From Kingdonia uniflora (lineage: Eukaryota > Streptophyta > Magnoliopsida > Ranunculales > Circaeasteraceae): a stretch of 64,000 nucleotides of DNA. Under the pieces are notes generated by a model. The model saw only the letters and a program-made list of their open reading frames with translations, had not been told where the DNA came from and ran no database searches. Positions 11,700 through 23,710 of the stretch are shown here, one piece after another. The stretch is from contig JACGCM010001174.1 in assembly GCA_014058105.1 (NCBI GenBank), positions 434,001 to 498,000 on the forward strand. The letters run 5' to 3'. The translations under genes were made by a program, and so were the position numbers. The stretch's first letter is position 1. The number at the start of each line of letters is the position of its first letter.

Positions 11700-12300
11700 A
11701 TTAATGCCCGACATTTTGTAGAATGTCCAAGCAAAGACATCATTATTGTCTTTGAGGAATTGGATGAGTACTTCGCGCCCTATTGTGCCTAGAAAAGTGT
11801 CGATAAATATCCAACGTTTGTCGTCATTGATCTTGTTGTACTCTGTAGGTTCTGCACATGGAAAATGATGTTATGTAGAGTTTACTGTACAATTTTCTAT
11901 AATGTTCCCTGTCTTATTCGATAATTTCTATGCTAGCTGTAATTCTGTTGGCTCTGGTACAATGGTAACAAAATTTTCAAATGCTCGAGCTAATTTTTGG
12001 TTGCCTTTGATTTCATAGATGCCACCATTCCATTCAAAATGTAATACCAAATGATAAGTTGATGGGATAGCGTGCATATTGTGTAACCAACAACGTCCCA
12101 TTATCCCTAAATAACGGGACTTGGCATTGATAACATAAAAGATCATGTCAAGAGTTACTAGTCCTGCTCTGATGGGAAGTATAATCTTGCCTTCTCGTTC
12201 CTCTTTAGATCCGTTGAATCCATATATATCTATGTTGCTAGGCTAAACTTTGTCAGCTAGCCCCTTTTGATCGATCATGCTTTGAAATAATAGTTCAATA
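11700..12300 (-). pseudogene. Aspartic protease region, element A (decayed)
   Basis: At 12146-11928 the reading gives NAKSRYLGIMGRCWLHNMHAIPSTYH and EWNGGIYEIKGNQKLA. This is the flap-to-C-terminal part of a gypsy protease, the ILGRPWL-type motif followed by the linker to RT. The catalytic DTG region, expected near 12300, is too broken to assign. In an active element the protease cuts the Gag-Pol polyprotein. Confidence 0.65.
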
Positions 12301-12518
12301 GTGCTGCCAGTGCCTATCATCATTGTGTGAAGCACCATGCTTCGCATTTTTAACATGATTACTAAGGCATCAGGGTGAGGAAAGTTGACATGTCAAACGT
12401 CGCAGTCATCGAGAGAAATTCTTGTGTGCTGAGAGCTTGATACTAAAAGTAAACGAGCTTCTTTGTCCTGCATGGATAAATTGTGACATAGGCCGACACG
12501 TCTCCTTTTGCTCTTGTT

Positions 12519-14200
12519 TTACTCTATGAAGATCTGATTCTCAACGAAATGGCAGAGTGAGATATGGTATAAATGCTTCACGGCTACTGGTTCTTTGATT
12601 TGTATGGCTTCTGTATGGTTTTTGTAAGTTCCATTCTTATAACTCTGAATGTCCACTATATAATCGTGCATTCGCCCATCTGCGAAGATGTATTCCAATA
12701 ATCGTTGTAAGGTAAAACAGTATTCTGTCTCATGATGTCGGACCTTGAGATGAATGCAGTATGGTTTGTTCTTAATAGGTTTAAGATACTGTGCATTATG
12801 GAAGAATCTGTCTTTCTGCAGTATTGGATAAATACTGGCTATGGTCACATTCATTTTTGGAAGGCAAGGTTTCGGTAAGTTACTCCCCTTTCAAGGTCAT
12901 TCATCCTTGAACTTTGTTCATTTCCCTTCTCCTCAATGATCTATAGCACGGTTATAATCTAGATTGGTTGACTGGTCTCGAGCTGTCAATGTTGATTTCT
13001 GAGATTTCTAAGGAGACTATCTGTCAGATACCATTTACTCTAGGTCGATATAATCATTAATTTTTTCAATCATGTCTTCCAATGTTGTCAGCTTGTTTAG
13101 GACGAGGTATTCCTTTGCCCTACCGTCGACGGGCAAAGCGTTGGTAAAAGCAGAAATAGTAATCTTCTGGCCGAGACGATCTACTTTTCGAGCTAACTCC
13201 AAATTTTTTTTAGTAAACGTTTCGAGCTTCTCTCTTGGCATCTGTTTGAGGTTGAAAAGAGAGTATAGATATTCTTCCTTGACTCTTTTGTGTGAGTAAT
13301 TCTTGAAGAAGAGTTCGCACAACTGTTTGAAAGTTATGATCGATCCTTTGGGCAGTATGTGAAACTACCATAAGGGTTCGCCTGATAAACTGGTAGGAAA
13401 GTGCCAGCATAGGATCTGGTTGGACGTGGGATGTAGACCTAAAGTGTCTTTAAACTCTTAGACCTACTCCACTGGATCAATTCCTTTATACTTTTGGATC
13501 TTCAGGGTATGAAACCCTGCAGAGACCTCGCCATTCAACAGCTCCTGCGCGATCGTGCTCTTTTGTAATCTACTATGTATTCCTTTCATCAGAGTCTGAG
13601 CTTCAAGTAGTTTTTTTATGCGTCTGTCAACATGTTCCTGAGTCACATACTATCGAGTTGCAGTGACTGGGCGTGTGGCGCGTCCTTCTCCAGGATTGTG
13701 GTCGCCACTCCCTTCACATAAATATTCTTTTACCGTTACTCAAACTCTTCAAGGTGGATTACCATTCTGTCTGACTCCTGCCAGGCCACCATCTAATTCT
13801 TGTTGAATGTTCTGGATTGGGATGGGCTCTATTTCCTATTATTAATGGTTAGATCGAAGCGCACCTCCTGCATGATTGCCCTTCTGAGGAGGTCCTATTA
13901 TGTCATGAATAGATTCGCGAGCCTTCGGGTTGCACGGCTTTGTTCTTATGGCGGCGACCTGCTGACCCTGTAAAAATCTCAATACGTCCTGTACACTCGC
14001 TAGCTGTTACACTAGTGCTGCATGTCTTTCGATTTTAGAATTCAAAGTGGCACAAATCTTCCAGTGCAACATTTTAGTCTACCTGAATGATCGGTGTGCT
14101 CTCACATGGAGGTGACATTTTCAAATTTGGGCAACCTACTTCTTGGATAAAATTGGAACAACTACTATTAGGCAATAACTAGTGGCCAGGCTTTATGTCC
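12519..14200 (-). pseudogene. gag region, element A
   Basis: Three pieces can be recognised. At 13646-13464 the N-terminal region reads DRRIKKLLEAQ and AQELLNGEVSAGFHTLKIQK. At 13322-13035 is a Retrotrans_gag-type capsid domain (FFKNYSHKRVKEEYLYSLFN, ETFTKKNLELARKVDRL). At 12854-12519 lies a zinc-knuckle-like remnant (YCIHLKVRHHETEYC). Each has a counterpart in element C. Frameshifts and stops separate them. Gag would build the cytoplasmic particle in which reverse transcription occurs. Confidence 0.75.
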
Positions 14201-14321
14201 TCCACATGTACTATTGCTTTGCTAAATAAATAAAACAAAATTCGATAAAAAAAGAGAGGTAACATTCTAAAAGAAGATGATCAACGGCATTTTGAGATGA
14301 TGGGTTTGAGAACTTTGGTTT

Positions 14322-14336
14322 CCATAAATGGCGCCA
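14322..14336 (-). other. Primer binding site, element A
   Basis: The minus-strand TGGCGCCATTTATGG lies 2 nt inside the LTR end. It equals the PBS of element C (TGGCGCCGTCTGTGGG) apart from transitions. The TGGCGCC start is typical of plant gypsy elements; tRNA-Asp is the likely primer, from memory. Confidence 0.75.
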
Positions 14337-14338
14337 AA

Positions 14339-15076
14339 TGTAATGCCTAATTATGGGATTTAGACTTAGCCTTTACACAAAAGATAATCAGAGCGATTAT
14401 AAACAAGAAGTAACTACTAACACAAAGTTTAGCATGGAAAATCTTTTACTAGGTTAGAAACCATGACCTCTCTTGAGGATTTAGAAAGATGGATATTATT
14501 GATAGTTGCTAGCTATTACAAAGAATGCTCCAAGTAGCTCTTGATAGATTTTCTTGATAGGAAAAGTCTATCCTTTCTCTGTAGTTCTATGGACGTATTA
14601 TAGGTCTTATAATATGACCGTTTGATGACCATTAAGTCCCTTAATAATAGACGTTACAAAGTATAAGTGAGATATTCTTTGACCAGGTTGTGTGATGTTT
14701 TGATTTCTACTGTTGTGCGATGACTCTATTGATGACTATACACTTTACGCAAATCAAACTGTTAGTATGGAGGTTGAAAGCGATGTTTTGGACTGAGTGA
14801 AGTTTGATCATGTCTTTAGTAGTTCTTCTTGTATGCTAATGAGATCTAGGACGACGCTTGAGTCCGAGATACGAAATAAGCTATTACAAGATGACTCTCA
14901 ACCAAGAGCACGAGGATTACTCTGGACGAGTGGTGTTGGTTGAGACATTCGTGCTGTCTATGTTTCTTGATTTTGTTGCTTTGCTTCTGATTGTGCCATG
15001 TGCTCTATTGTGAGACCGAAAACTCATTTTACTCGAAGATGAAGCTTGAGTTCGAGATACAGAATAAGCCACTACA
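14339..15076 (-). repeat. 5' LTR of element A plus adjoining LTR-like U3 end
   Basis: Read on plus it starts TGTAATGCC next to the PBS and reaches a terminal ATTACA at 14888, a 550-bp length that agrees with the reassembled 5' LTR of element D (about 555 bp). From 14889 to 15076 a second stretch again ends in a U3-terminal sequence (TTGAGTTCGAGATACAGAAT then CCACTACA). This resembles the D LTR end and may be a truncated 3' LTR of element B. The blocks GACCTCTCTTGAGGATTTAG and GGTCTTATAATATGACCGTT are shared with the D LTRs. Confidence 0.7.
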
Positions 15077-15294
15077 TTATAGAAGCCCTATATATGGTAA
15101 CTGTGTTTGTAGGAAATTAAAATTTAGTTTAAGCTACTGTGGGAAGTTTTAAAAACAAATGTTTTGACTGGGTAGTAAGGATTAGTAAGTATGGGTGAGG
15201 TTTTGATTTATTTTGTTTGTGCTATATCATGTGATTATGAAAGTAATGAATCATAGAGATAGATTAAATAATAAAAACTTTTTTTAACCTATAG

Positions 15295-18200
15295 GTCAAT
15301 ATCCATTCTAAAAACTTAAAGCCTAGTTGTAAATTTGTAGTTTCGTCCAGTTCGGTGGAAACATCTTTATCGGGTAGAGAGGACGATTGTAAAGGCATGG
15401 AGGAGACTAAAAATGGTACGAAAGTGATTGTGGGGATGGTGGAAGAAAGACCAATTAAAGTGAGTAATATAATACAGTAGGATGATGAAACAAAGCGTAG
15501 GATGAGATATTTTACACATATTCAGAAGGAGTAGATATAGGGAAAGAATATTTGAATTTAAAAATAAGTTAACAGAGAAGTGGGAGGATTATGTAATGGA
15601 ACATAGCCTGTGGTTTAGGACCTTTATACTAGGAGGAGGGGAAAGGTACATTATCAAGTGCCCAATCTAGATCTATGTAAGGTGGAGAAAGGAATTGGGA
15701 AGATAGAGAGATTGCGTACTATAATATGTCGGGTATGGTAGGCCCTAATGATGGGTTTTTGTGTTACCTGAACCAGGTGGTATATGGTTTAAGGATTCCC
15801 TTAACTTATTTTTAGAAAGGGGTTATGAATGCATTACAGTGTAGCCCCGCACAATTAAATGGGAATGCTTATGAGATGATAATGGTGTATGAGGGGTTGA
15901 ATAAGAGGTGGAGAGAGAACGGGACTGCGAAGCAGTTCGTTGCAGCTGACGTACTAAAATATTACAAAATAAAGTATGTGCAAGCTCGTAGGAGTGGTTA
16001 CCTGTTTAGTAATTCATTGAGGCCAAAGTTTTTTGATTACGAATCTATTGGTAGACTGTGGAATGACCATCTTGTATGGGTAATGGGTAATTATATGCCG
16101 GCTCCAGATGAACCAGTGCTTGACCAGGAACAAAAATATTTTAGTCCGAGTAAGTAACGTCTGCTAACTTGACCAAATATCAGTTTATCTGCGAGCTTCT
16201 AATTATTTTTGTGATTTTGTCTCAGGTCCTTATCCCAAAGTCATTCCTGATTAAATGAGCTTATTCGACTACGTAGTTCATGAACAGGTCGAATTGAAGC
16301 AAGTGCTTGGAGAGTTTGAATATCCGTAGGGATAAATGAGTGGACTCCAATGTTCCAAAGGTTTAACGAGCTCAAAAAATTGAGCTATGGCTGGTCAAGA
16401 GGGTACTTAGAAGGTTGTTAACATGGACCTTCGTCCTCTAGGGGATTTGATTGGTATCCCTCCGCCTCCGCTAGGGAGTTTGAGCAGCCCGCAGAAGATT
16501 CATAGGGCGAAAAGAATGCTGCAAGAATCTTCTCTTCCAGCTGTAGAGATGGCCCAGGGAAAAAGGTGACAAACTGGCTGTCTTAGATGCTGTGGAACAA
16601 CAGATAGTGAGTAAGGTCATCCCACAAGAGGTAGAAAAGACTACTTCTCAAAAATGGAAACAACATGAGATTGAAGGAAGTGACCGAACTCGGGCTAAAG
16701 CTATGGCCAACCTGAGGAAAGTATAATAAGGCTGTTTTACTATGGCTGGAACTAATCCGAGGAACCCCGAAGTTTTATTTTAAGAGCAGACAGCGCAGGT
16801 ATGTATTAATATGCTTTGTTTGTTGCAGTGTGGTCCATATATTCATTGATTACTCTGTTTATTGTATTGGCAGCTTTTTAGTCTGGTGAAAGGGGCTACG
16901 AAGTTTATTGAGAAAAGAAACCAGGAGTATTTAGAGCTTTTGCAGAAGTTTGATGTTCAAACAACCCAGTTGAAGGAGCTCGGGAGGAGCTCGAGAAGGA
17001 AAAATAGCAAGGCTGAAGTAGTAAAAGGTACTGAGGAGTTGCGCCTGTAAATGTTTGAGCGCGAAGAGACCTCGGGGAAAGCTTTGGCGGCGGTGAGGGT
17101 TGACAAAAACAATCTGATCTAGTCATATAATCACTTTGGGTTAATTGAGGCCAATATCACTCTTCATCTGGAGGGTAAGTACCATGAGATAATTTTCTCT
17201 TCGGATGCTAAAAAAGAATCGGTGAAAGATAATGCTGCTCCAATAAATATTCCCCCCTCCCAAATTTTGCCCATTTAGGCTGCTGGAGCTGGATTGGAGT
17301 TACCGTCTGAGGTACAGATTGGCAAGAATAATTAATATCATTATGTGGTACCTTATTCGAACTATTTCGTTATATTTTGATTTTGATAAGACTATTTTTG
17401 TGCGTGTTTAAAATTGTAAATTTGGTAGACATAAGTTCATTATGCCTTGTTTGAATGTTTATTTGTTAACTAAAATTTGTAATCTGTGTAGGAGATAGAG
17501 CGGTTGAGAAAAATGTTACCACAATGGAGAGATCGCTGAGTAGACCTAGGGACTCTGTGGCTCGTATTCAATAGGTACTAAATAAAATTGAATATGAGAG
17601 AAGGCAGTTTGAATATAATTCGGTAATTTTTTTTAAAGAATTATATGACAGTGTAGATATGCAAACATATAAATAGAAAGGGATGAGGTTTTGTGAAAAG
17701 GGGTGGATAGATTTGTGATTTTATGAAAGTTAAAAGACTCGGTGTGTTTCGCTAATTTGAGTGATAAAGCCAAGTGTCAGATGATTTTGTTAACTCTGAC
17801 ACTGTATTTTGAGGCTAAAGTAGATAGTGAATAGGGCTTAAAAGAGGCTTATGTAGAGCTTTTAAAAAAAGGGGTAGTACCTGATCCAGTTCAAGTTAGG
17901 TTTTTAGCTCAATAGGCACGTAATCGTCATAGCATAGAGGTAAAAAATGCTCAGTTCGAGCTGGTGTGTCTATTATATGGGGTGACGTAGGTCCCTTATT
18001 TGATGTTATTGGCTTTGTATAGGATCAAAGATTAATGAGGATTTCATTTTTCAAAATTAGGAAAAATAGATAGTGGTGCAAGCCAAGTTAGAAGGTAAGT
18101 TAAACGAGTTGCAAAACACATTGAAGCGATGTACGGAACAAAATTCATCTTGGAAAATCAACTGATAGTGGAAACAACTGTCAGAAAGAAGATAAAAGAA

Positions 18201-19435
18201 GAATTGAAAACGTTGGGTGTATTGTAGAAGGATACGCGTAAGCGTCTGCATAGATTGCATATGTTGTTGAAGGAATATTTATATTCGTCACAAGCAATGG
18301 TCGTAGCTCAAATGGACCAGGAACGTCATATAGAGAGTGTGATTGAGTTTTTTGAAAGGGAGTTGGCAAGGGTGGAGAACAAATTTAGGAAGTATATTAT
18401 GGATTGTGGGAAAGATTTTGATGTAGAGAATGAAAATGCTAAAATATGTGGTTTACGAAGGATGAGGAGGAAAAAGGTGTCAAAATACTATCTCCTAGAT
18501 TGGCACAAAATTTGTCAGAGGAGGATGAGGAGGAGGTTGAAGGTCTTATACTTCGATCACGACAAAAACATCACCAGCAGGAGGTAGTGACCATCGCTGA
18601 ACCTGTAAACGTAGAGGTAGACAAGTCAGGACGATCAGGGAATAGGGGCAGTCTTCTCGTAGTTCGAGGGAACAAAATAAATTAAGTATGTTGTTCAAAC
18701 CTTGCGTATGCATTAGATATCTGTATTCTGTTTTGATAATAAATTGATGCTTTTTGTTGTGATGGTAGAATAGATCTGAATAGAAATGTAGATCGATCGT
18801 ACACAAGTATTTTATTGTCGTAAGATTGATCGTACACAATATTTGTGAGTAAAAATGTGAATTATGATTTAGAAGTATGATGATATGTAAACTGCTTTAA
18901 TATATGAACTATTTTGTATGTGATTTTAAATTGTTGACGCAGGTCAAACTGGAAGAGGTTCAAAGTCAGTGAGAGGGTCTACGCGTTTGGAACGAATGGG
19001 TGAATACTGATTTGAACTGGCATCATGAAGCATTAAAAAATACTGCGGAGTTAAATGTAAAAATGGAGTTGAGAATGATCAAGGGGCAGGGCATGGGGAG
19101 TCATTTGTCCGTGCAAATGGTAAAAAGGATGTTGAAGTAGCAAGTGCGCAAAAAATTTTGGAGGAGTTAAATAAGGTTGTTAAGAAAAAGAATTTGGACA
19201 TTAAAAAATCTCATTATCACATAGTAATATCTTAGAATGAGTAACCAAGCAAGATGGGGAATTAATACCTGCGCGTGTTAAACTAACAGAGTTGTTGGCG
19301 ATGTTAAAGATAGAAAAGGATGGTGCTAAATGTTCTTAGGTTTGGATCAACACGTTAGAGGCAGAAGTAGTCGGTTTACGAGCTTTTGTTAGGAAGGCAA
19401 ATGAGCGAGCCAAATTTTTTAAAGGAATGCTGAAT
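15295..19435 (+). pseudogene. Antisense additional ORF, copy B
   Basis: Same gene as 2864-7657. It starts after an acceptor at 15294 with HSKN...KFVVSSSS. Next come the GVDIGKEYLNLK-type block, the 110-codon open globular part (15825-16157: EGLNKRWRENGTAKQF, YLFSNSLRPKFFDYES), an intron (16150-16225) and the SLFDYV...LKQVLGE exon. A coil exon begins after the acceptor at 17491, followed by LTLYFEAKVDSE and RNRHSIE, then LLKEYLYSS...HIESVIEFFERELARVENKF (18255-18420) and the acidic SEEDEEEVEGL stretch (18500-18545). Numerous stops make it a pseudogene. It ends abruptly at 19435 where an unrelated-frame pol segment begins. Function unknown; a coiled-coil, probably self-associating protein. Confidence 0.7.
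16150..16225 (+). other. Intron of antisense ORF, copy B
   Basis: Donor GTAAGT directly follows the FSPS codons, and acceptor TTTTGTCTCAG precedes PYPK. The position is identical to the introns at 3705-3786 and 35125-35213. Confidence 0.7.
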
Positions 19436-20362
19436 GCTCTCGTCTATACATCACAAAAGTTAAAACAATATTTCCAAGCTCATTCAGTTCTAGTAATGAC
19501 AAATTACCCCCTGTGCAAAGTTCTATCCAAACGGGAAAAATCTAGACGAGTCCAATAATTGTCAGTTACTCTTGGCGAACATGATATACGTTTTGAACCA
19601 TGGTATTCCGAAAAAGAGCAAGCAGTAGCAGATTTCTTCATAGATTTTCTAGTAGACGACCCTGATTGGAAATAAAATAGTGCCGATATAAACAAAGAAC
19701 AACTTGAAGAAAAAATGGATTGGATATCAGAAAAAGGTTAACGCCTTTTAATTGATGGTTCTGCCGAACCAGCTGGGTCAGGCATCGGGATAGTTCTTAT
19801 CACACCTTCCAATAATAGAATTGAGAAATTAACTTGACTTAACTTCGAAGCTACCAACAACGAAATAGAATGCGCGACACTAATCCACAGACTGGATATG
19901 GCACTGGAGATCGGAGTGCCCAAATTATCTGTTTACACAGATTCTTTATTAATTGTGAACCATTATACAAACAAATATCAGAAAAATATAAAGATGATAG
20001 ATTACGCAGTAGCGGTAGGTGACAAAATGAGCTAATTTAAAAAGCTACAATCGAACACTTACCTCGTAGAGGAAATAGACATTCTGACTCCCTCGCTTAT
20101 CTTGCTAGAGTCCTCAGAACGAAAGCCTGATATCTTAAGATCGAAGTAGTATCCACCCCCAGCATTAACATCATTAGCTCAAATACCGTAAATACTAGGG
20201 GTGACAACGAGGTGGAAAATGATTGGAGAAGACCTTTCCTCACATATATCGGACCAAACAAAATATTTGATGGCGAACACCCCAACGGTGTCAACAAAAG
20301 AAGATGACTGATAGACAATGCTAAGCGATACATCGTTGTCAAAAATTTCCTTTTCAAAAGAA
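19436..20362 (+). pseudogene. Tat pol fragment: RNase H end, second RNase H, start of integrase
   Basis: The plus-strand reading begins mid-domain (VYTSQKLKQYFQAHS, 19440) and continues FEPWYSEKEQAVADF. It then gives the second RNase H (LIDGSAEPAGSGIGIVLITP, ATNNEIECATLI, VYTDSLLIVNHYT) and ends in the integrase N-terminal linker (DNAKRYIVVKN) where the D LTR starts. Stops interrupt it. It has the same strand as antisense ORF copy B, whereas in A and C pol and that ORF are on opposite strands. A rearrangement at about 19435 is therefore needed. Confidence 0.75.
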
Positions 20363-20841
20363 TGTAAGAGCATAATTTTGTATATGAAACTAAATATCTC
20401 ATACCGAATACGATTAGAACGTAGTAAGCAACAACTAATCAAATACAAGAATTAGCGTAGAAACCTCTGAATGGGTAAAAACCACAACCTCTCTTGAGGA
20501 TTTAGAAAAAAGATATTATTGATTGACTAATTACAAAGAACGCTCTGGATAGTTATGTATAGACTTTCTTGATAGGAAAAGTCTGTCTTTAATCTATAGT
20601 TATCTGGTCCAATTTATAGGTCTTATAATATGATCGTTATTCACTTTAATGGCGAACGTTACAATCATAGTTTTGATGAGTCTTCATAATGGCTGTATAA
20701 CGGCTTGAGTAACTCTTCTTCTTTGTAACAGCTCCATAATGTGTCATAAATGTGCCACGTGATCGTATGTTGACGAGGTCGAGTAAATGTATGATGGTTG
20801 AAGCTGAGACTTGAGCCCGAGATTCAGAAGAGTCCCTTATA
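20363..20841 (-). repeat. 3' LTR of element D
   Basis: Read on plus it begins TGTAAGAGCATAATTTTGTA and ends near GAAGAGTCCCTTATA. It aligns along its length with the split LTR at 24307-24531 plus 38770-39097 and with the LTR of A. A polypurine tract on the minus strand (20842-20859) immediately precedes it, which makes it the 3' LTR of a minus-strand element. At about 479 bp it is shorter than the 5' LTR, with internal losses. Confidence 0.7.
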
Positions 20842-20859
20842 TCCGCCCCCTCTCAACTT
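20842..20859 (-). other. Polypurine tract, element D
   Basis: On the minus strand it reads AAGTTGAGAGGGGGCGGA, directly abutting the LTR. It is the plus-strand priming site of reverse transcription and resembles the AAGAGGGGGCAGT tract of element C. Confidence 0.7.
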
Positions 20860-21025
20860 AAAGCACAAGTAGTTTTGGTTAAGAATCCTATCCTATATCC
20901 ATTACCTGACGTTTCTGTCTTCATTCTGGTATAGTCATTACCGATGTCATCAATGCTTGCCATTGGGAATTTGGGGATTTGAGGTCTCCCATGAGTATGA
21001 TTTAAGTCGCTTGGCTTATAATATG

Positions 21026-21905
21026 TTTGGCCAATTGGATGAACTTGTTATCGACATGTTATCTGTTGGTCAAATTGGACGAACAAATTATCGGCCTGTA
21101 ATATATTGGTCGAATTGGGATGAATCAATTGCTGACCTGTAATATGTTATTTGTTGGTCGAATTGGACGAACCAATTATTGACCTGTAATGTAGTAGTAG
21201 AATTAGGATGAACCCATTACCTATCTATAATATAGTTGATGTGTTATGTATGTATGGTAGGTATTAGATAGTAGAAGAGTATTGCATGAGGAGAAATGTA
21301 GGTCTGTCAAACATAAGTATTTAATTAATGTAAGAGCGACGTATAAAATTTGAGAAATAGTAGAATATAAACTGTGATATGTTTTTTGTCGGTCAATTTG
21401 GACGAACCAATTATCGACCTGTAATGTATTAAACATGTTGGTCAAATTAGACGAACCAATAACTGACCTGTAATGTATTAGATTATGTTATCTGCTGGTC
21501 GAATTGGACGAACCAATTATTGACCTGTAATGTATTGGTCGAATTGGGATAAACCAATTGTGGACCTGTAATATGTAATCTGTTGGTTGAATTGGATGAA
21601 CCAAATATTGACATGTAATATGTTATCTGTTGGTCGAATTAAACAAACCAATTATTGATTAGATCTGTTGGTCGAATTGGACAAACCAATAATCAAACTG
21701 TAATATACAATCTATTTGGTCGAATTGGACAAACCAATTATTGACCTGTAATGTATTAGATCTATTAGTCAATTGAACGAACTAATAACTGACCTGTAAT
21801 GTAATAGATGGGTTGGTCGAATTGGGATAAACCAATTGTGGATCTGTAATATGTAATCTATTTGGTCAAATTGGACAAACCAATTATAGATTTGTAATAT
21901 AGATG
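21026..21905. repeat. Minisatellite of element D, roughly 40-50 bp units, about 17-19 copies
   Basis: The core is TTGGTCGAATTGGACGAACC, then AATTATTGACCTGTAATGTA, often followed by TTAGATCTG. Unit length varies. One non-repeat stretch (about 21235-21380) interrupts it. Each core has imperfect dyad symmetry (TTGGT...AACCAA). The CTGTAATGTA-TAGAT part is shared with the 44-bp array of element A. The array lies just upstream of the PPT of D on the minus strand. Confidence 0.85.
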
Positions 21906-21920
21906 TGTGGTCGAATTCTC

Positions 21921-21965
21921 CCCCAAGTATGATTTAAGTCGATTGACTGAATCTAATACTTGGGG
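21921..21965. repeat. Perfect 10-bp inverted repeat beside the D minisatellite
   Basis: CCCCAAGTAT (21921-21930) pairs with ATACTTGGGG (21956-21965). The left arm with its AAGTATGATTTAAG flank recurs near 22088, and a related form near 20993. It resembles the hairpin in the pol linker of elements A, B and C. Confidence 0.65.
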
Positions 21966-22439
21966 TTTATTTGTTGATGGAAGCACTTTATTGGATCCGA
22001 TCTTGTTAACGAGCTTGAATTGAGGGCTGGCAAAAGGCTTAACAATAAGGTCGAACATTGAGTCTGAAGCTGAGGTCGAGCTCACCCCAAGTATGATTTA
22101 AGCCAATCATAATGGATATGTAGTAGAATTTCGAGCCATTAAAGATGAATTAGAGTTGTCAAAATCGTAACTATTTGACTCTCAAATTACGTCTAAATTG
22201 GAGACATTTTTGGGCAAAAATCTGGAGAAAATAATAAATGATTGTTGTTCCCTCTTTCTTTTATTTTAGAGGTGTAAGAGAGAAAGAGAGAGAGGATTGA
22301 AGTAGACTAATGAAAAGAGAGAAATTTTGAGAACCTGCAACATGGTAGGTTGGCTCGGCCACTGTAATGGTGAAATGATACCCTTCTCTAATGAGCCTTT
22401 CCTTCATGTAATAGCGATCTTTGTGGCTGTTTCCCTAAT

Positions 22440-23330
22440 ATAATCTTGGCCTTCAGTACGAGTATTACATCCAGAGAGTGCATCAAGAAGTAGAGCTCAG
22501 TTAGCCATCAGGCAGAAGAGAAGTTAGCAGTAAGAAAGCCCCAATCGCAGTAAACTTAATTCCATAAAGGACTCCAGAGGTGCTTTCATAGCCTAAGAAA
22601 GACGAGTCTTCCAAATGTCTCAGACCCAAGATAGATAGCAATCATCTTTGCCTATAGATTGGCGCCATACTGTTCTTTCTAGAGGTCCCAACAGATTTTC
22701 TTTCTTCCTTTCCAACTTAGTAGTAATAGCAATTGGCACTAGTAGACCAATAGTGGTTGTTAGGCAGCGAACTGAAGTGAGGGTGGGATCTATAACATCT
22801 TGACTAATGGCAAGAGCGATGGCGGTGAAAGATCGAAGCATAACGCATAAGATAGGAGTATATGGAAGCATATAGCGGGTGTGCATGAAATAGGGGTAGA
22901 ACATCATTCAATCCATACACTCTGAAGGAGCACAAAACCCTGTAATAGTGGACCAATTCTGCTTCATAGGCTTATTGGCCAATAGGTAAGTAGAGACAAG
23001 ATTCCAGTCAGCTGATAGACCAACCGAGATTGTCGTAAAAGTTAGTCCAACATATCATAATCAAGACTTAGCTCCTAAGTCAGAAGGAACTAGTCCAATC
23101 CGATCGGTAGAGGATGGACAAGAAGGTAAGTAGAGCATAAGTAATGCAAAGTCACGAGACGCCTAAGCAGTCTGCTCTTCCAAAGGCGTCATAGCATGTA
23201 ACAAGGAGAGGGCTAATGCTCTTGCCAAGACGGGATCAAGAGAGAATTAGCCAATCAGGACTAGACCCTTCGGGCTCTCAAGTTCTGAAGTGAAACGAGA
23301 CCGAAGTAGGACCTGTAAGAACCTAATTTC
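22440..23330. other. Compositionally distinct segment, possibly organellar in origin
   Basis: This stretch is visibly richer in G and C than its surroundings and lacks the A/T runs of the flanking DNA, with a texture (CCCTTCGGGCTCTC, AGAGCTCAGTTAGCC) that reminds me of plant mitochondrial DNA. I could not identify a mitochondrial gene. It could equally be a captured nuclear fragment. Treat it as a suspicion based on composition only. Confidence 0.25.
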
Positions 23331-23519
23331 AATTTCACAGTTATAGATTTGATAAAATTCGCCTATTACTTTTGCAAGAAGAAACTGTGACAAATATGGA
23401 TCTCGACATGAGGTATATATCTAACATCAAAATCGGCATCACCAAGTCTTCAAGTATTATCATCTCGTCAAAAAGGAGGTAACGCTTAGAGATTGATAAA
23501 TCCTCAATTTTGATTTGAA

Positions 23520-23710
23520 TTAGATCATAAACCACCCAAGCTTGATTTAGGTCAGATGAACGAACCCTCTCTGCTGGAGATCGACTGAACAATTATCTAG
23601 AGCTCGATCGAGCTCATTTATGAGAATCCAAACCTCCAAAGCTCAATTTAGGTAAGATGAATGAACCCTCTGCTAGAGCTCGAGTGAGCAATTTTTTAGA
23701 GCTGAGTAAG
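23520..23710. repeat. Imperfect direct repeat, about 100 bp period
   Basis: CTTGATTTAGGTCAGATGAA then CGAACCCTC (about 23540-23570) is repeated as CTCAATTTAGGTAAGATGAA then TGAACCCTC (about 23642-23670). In both copies a GAGCTCGA-like tail follows. It is a tandem duplication inside element D. Confidence 0.6.
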
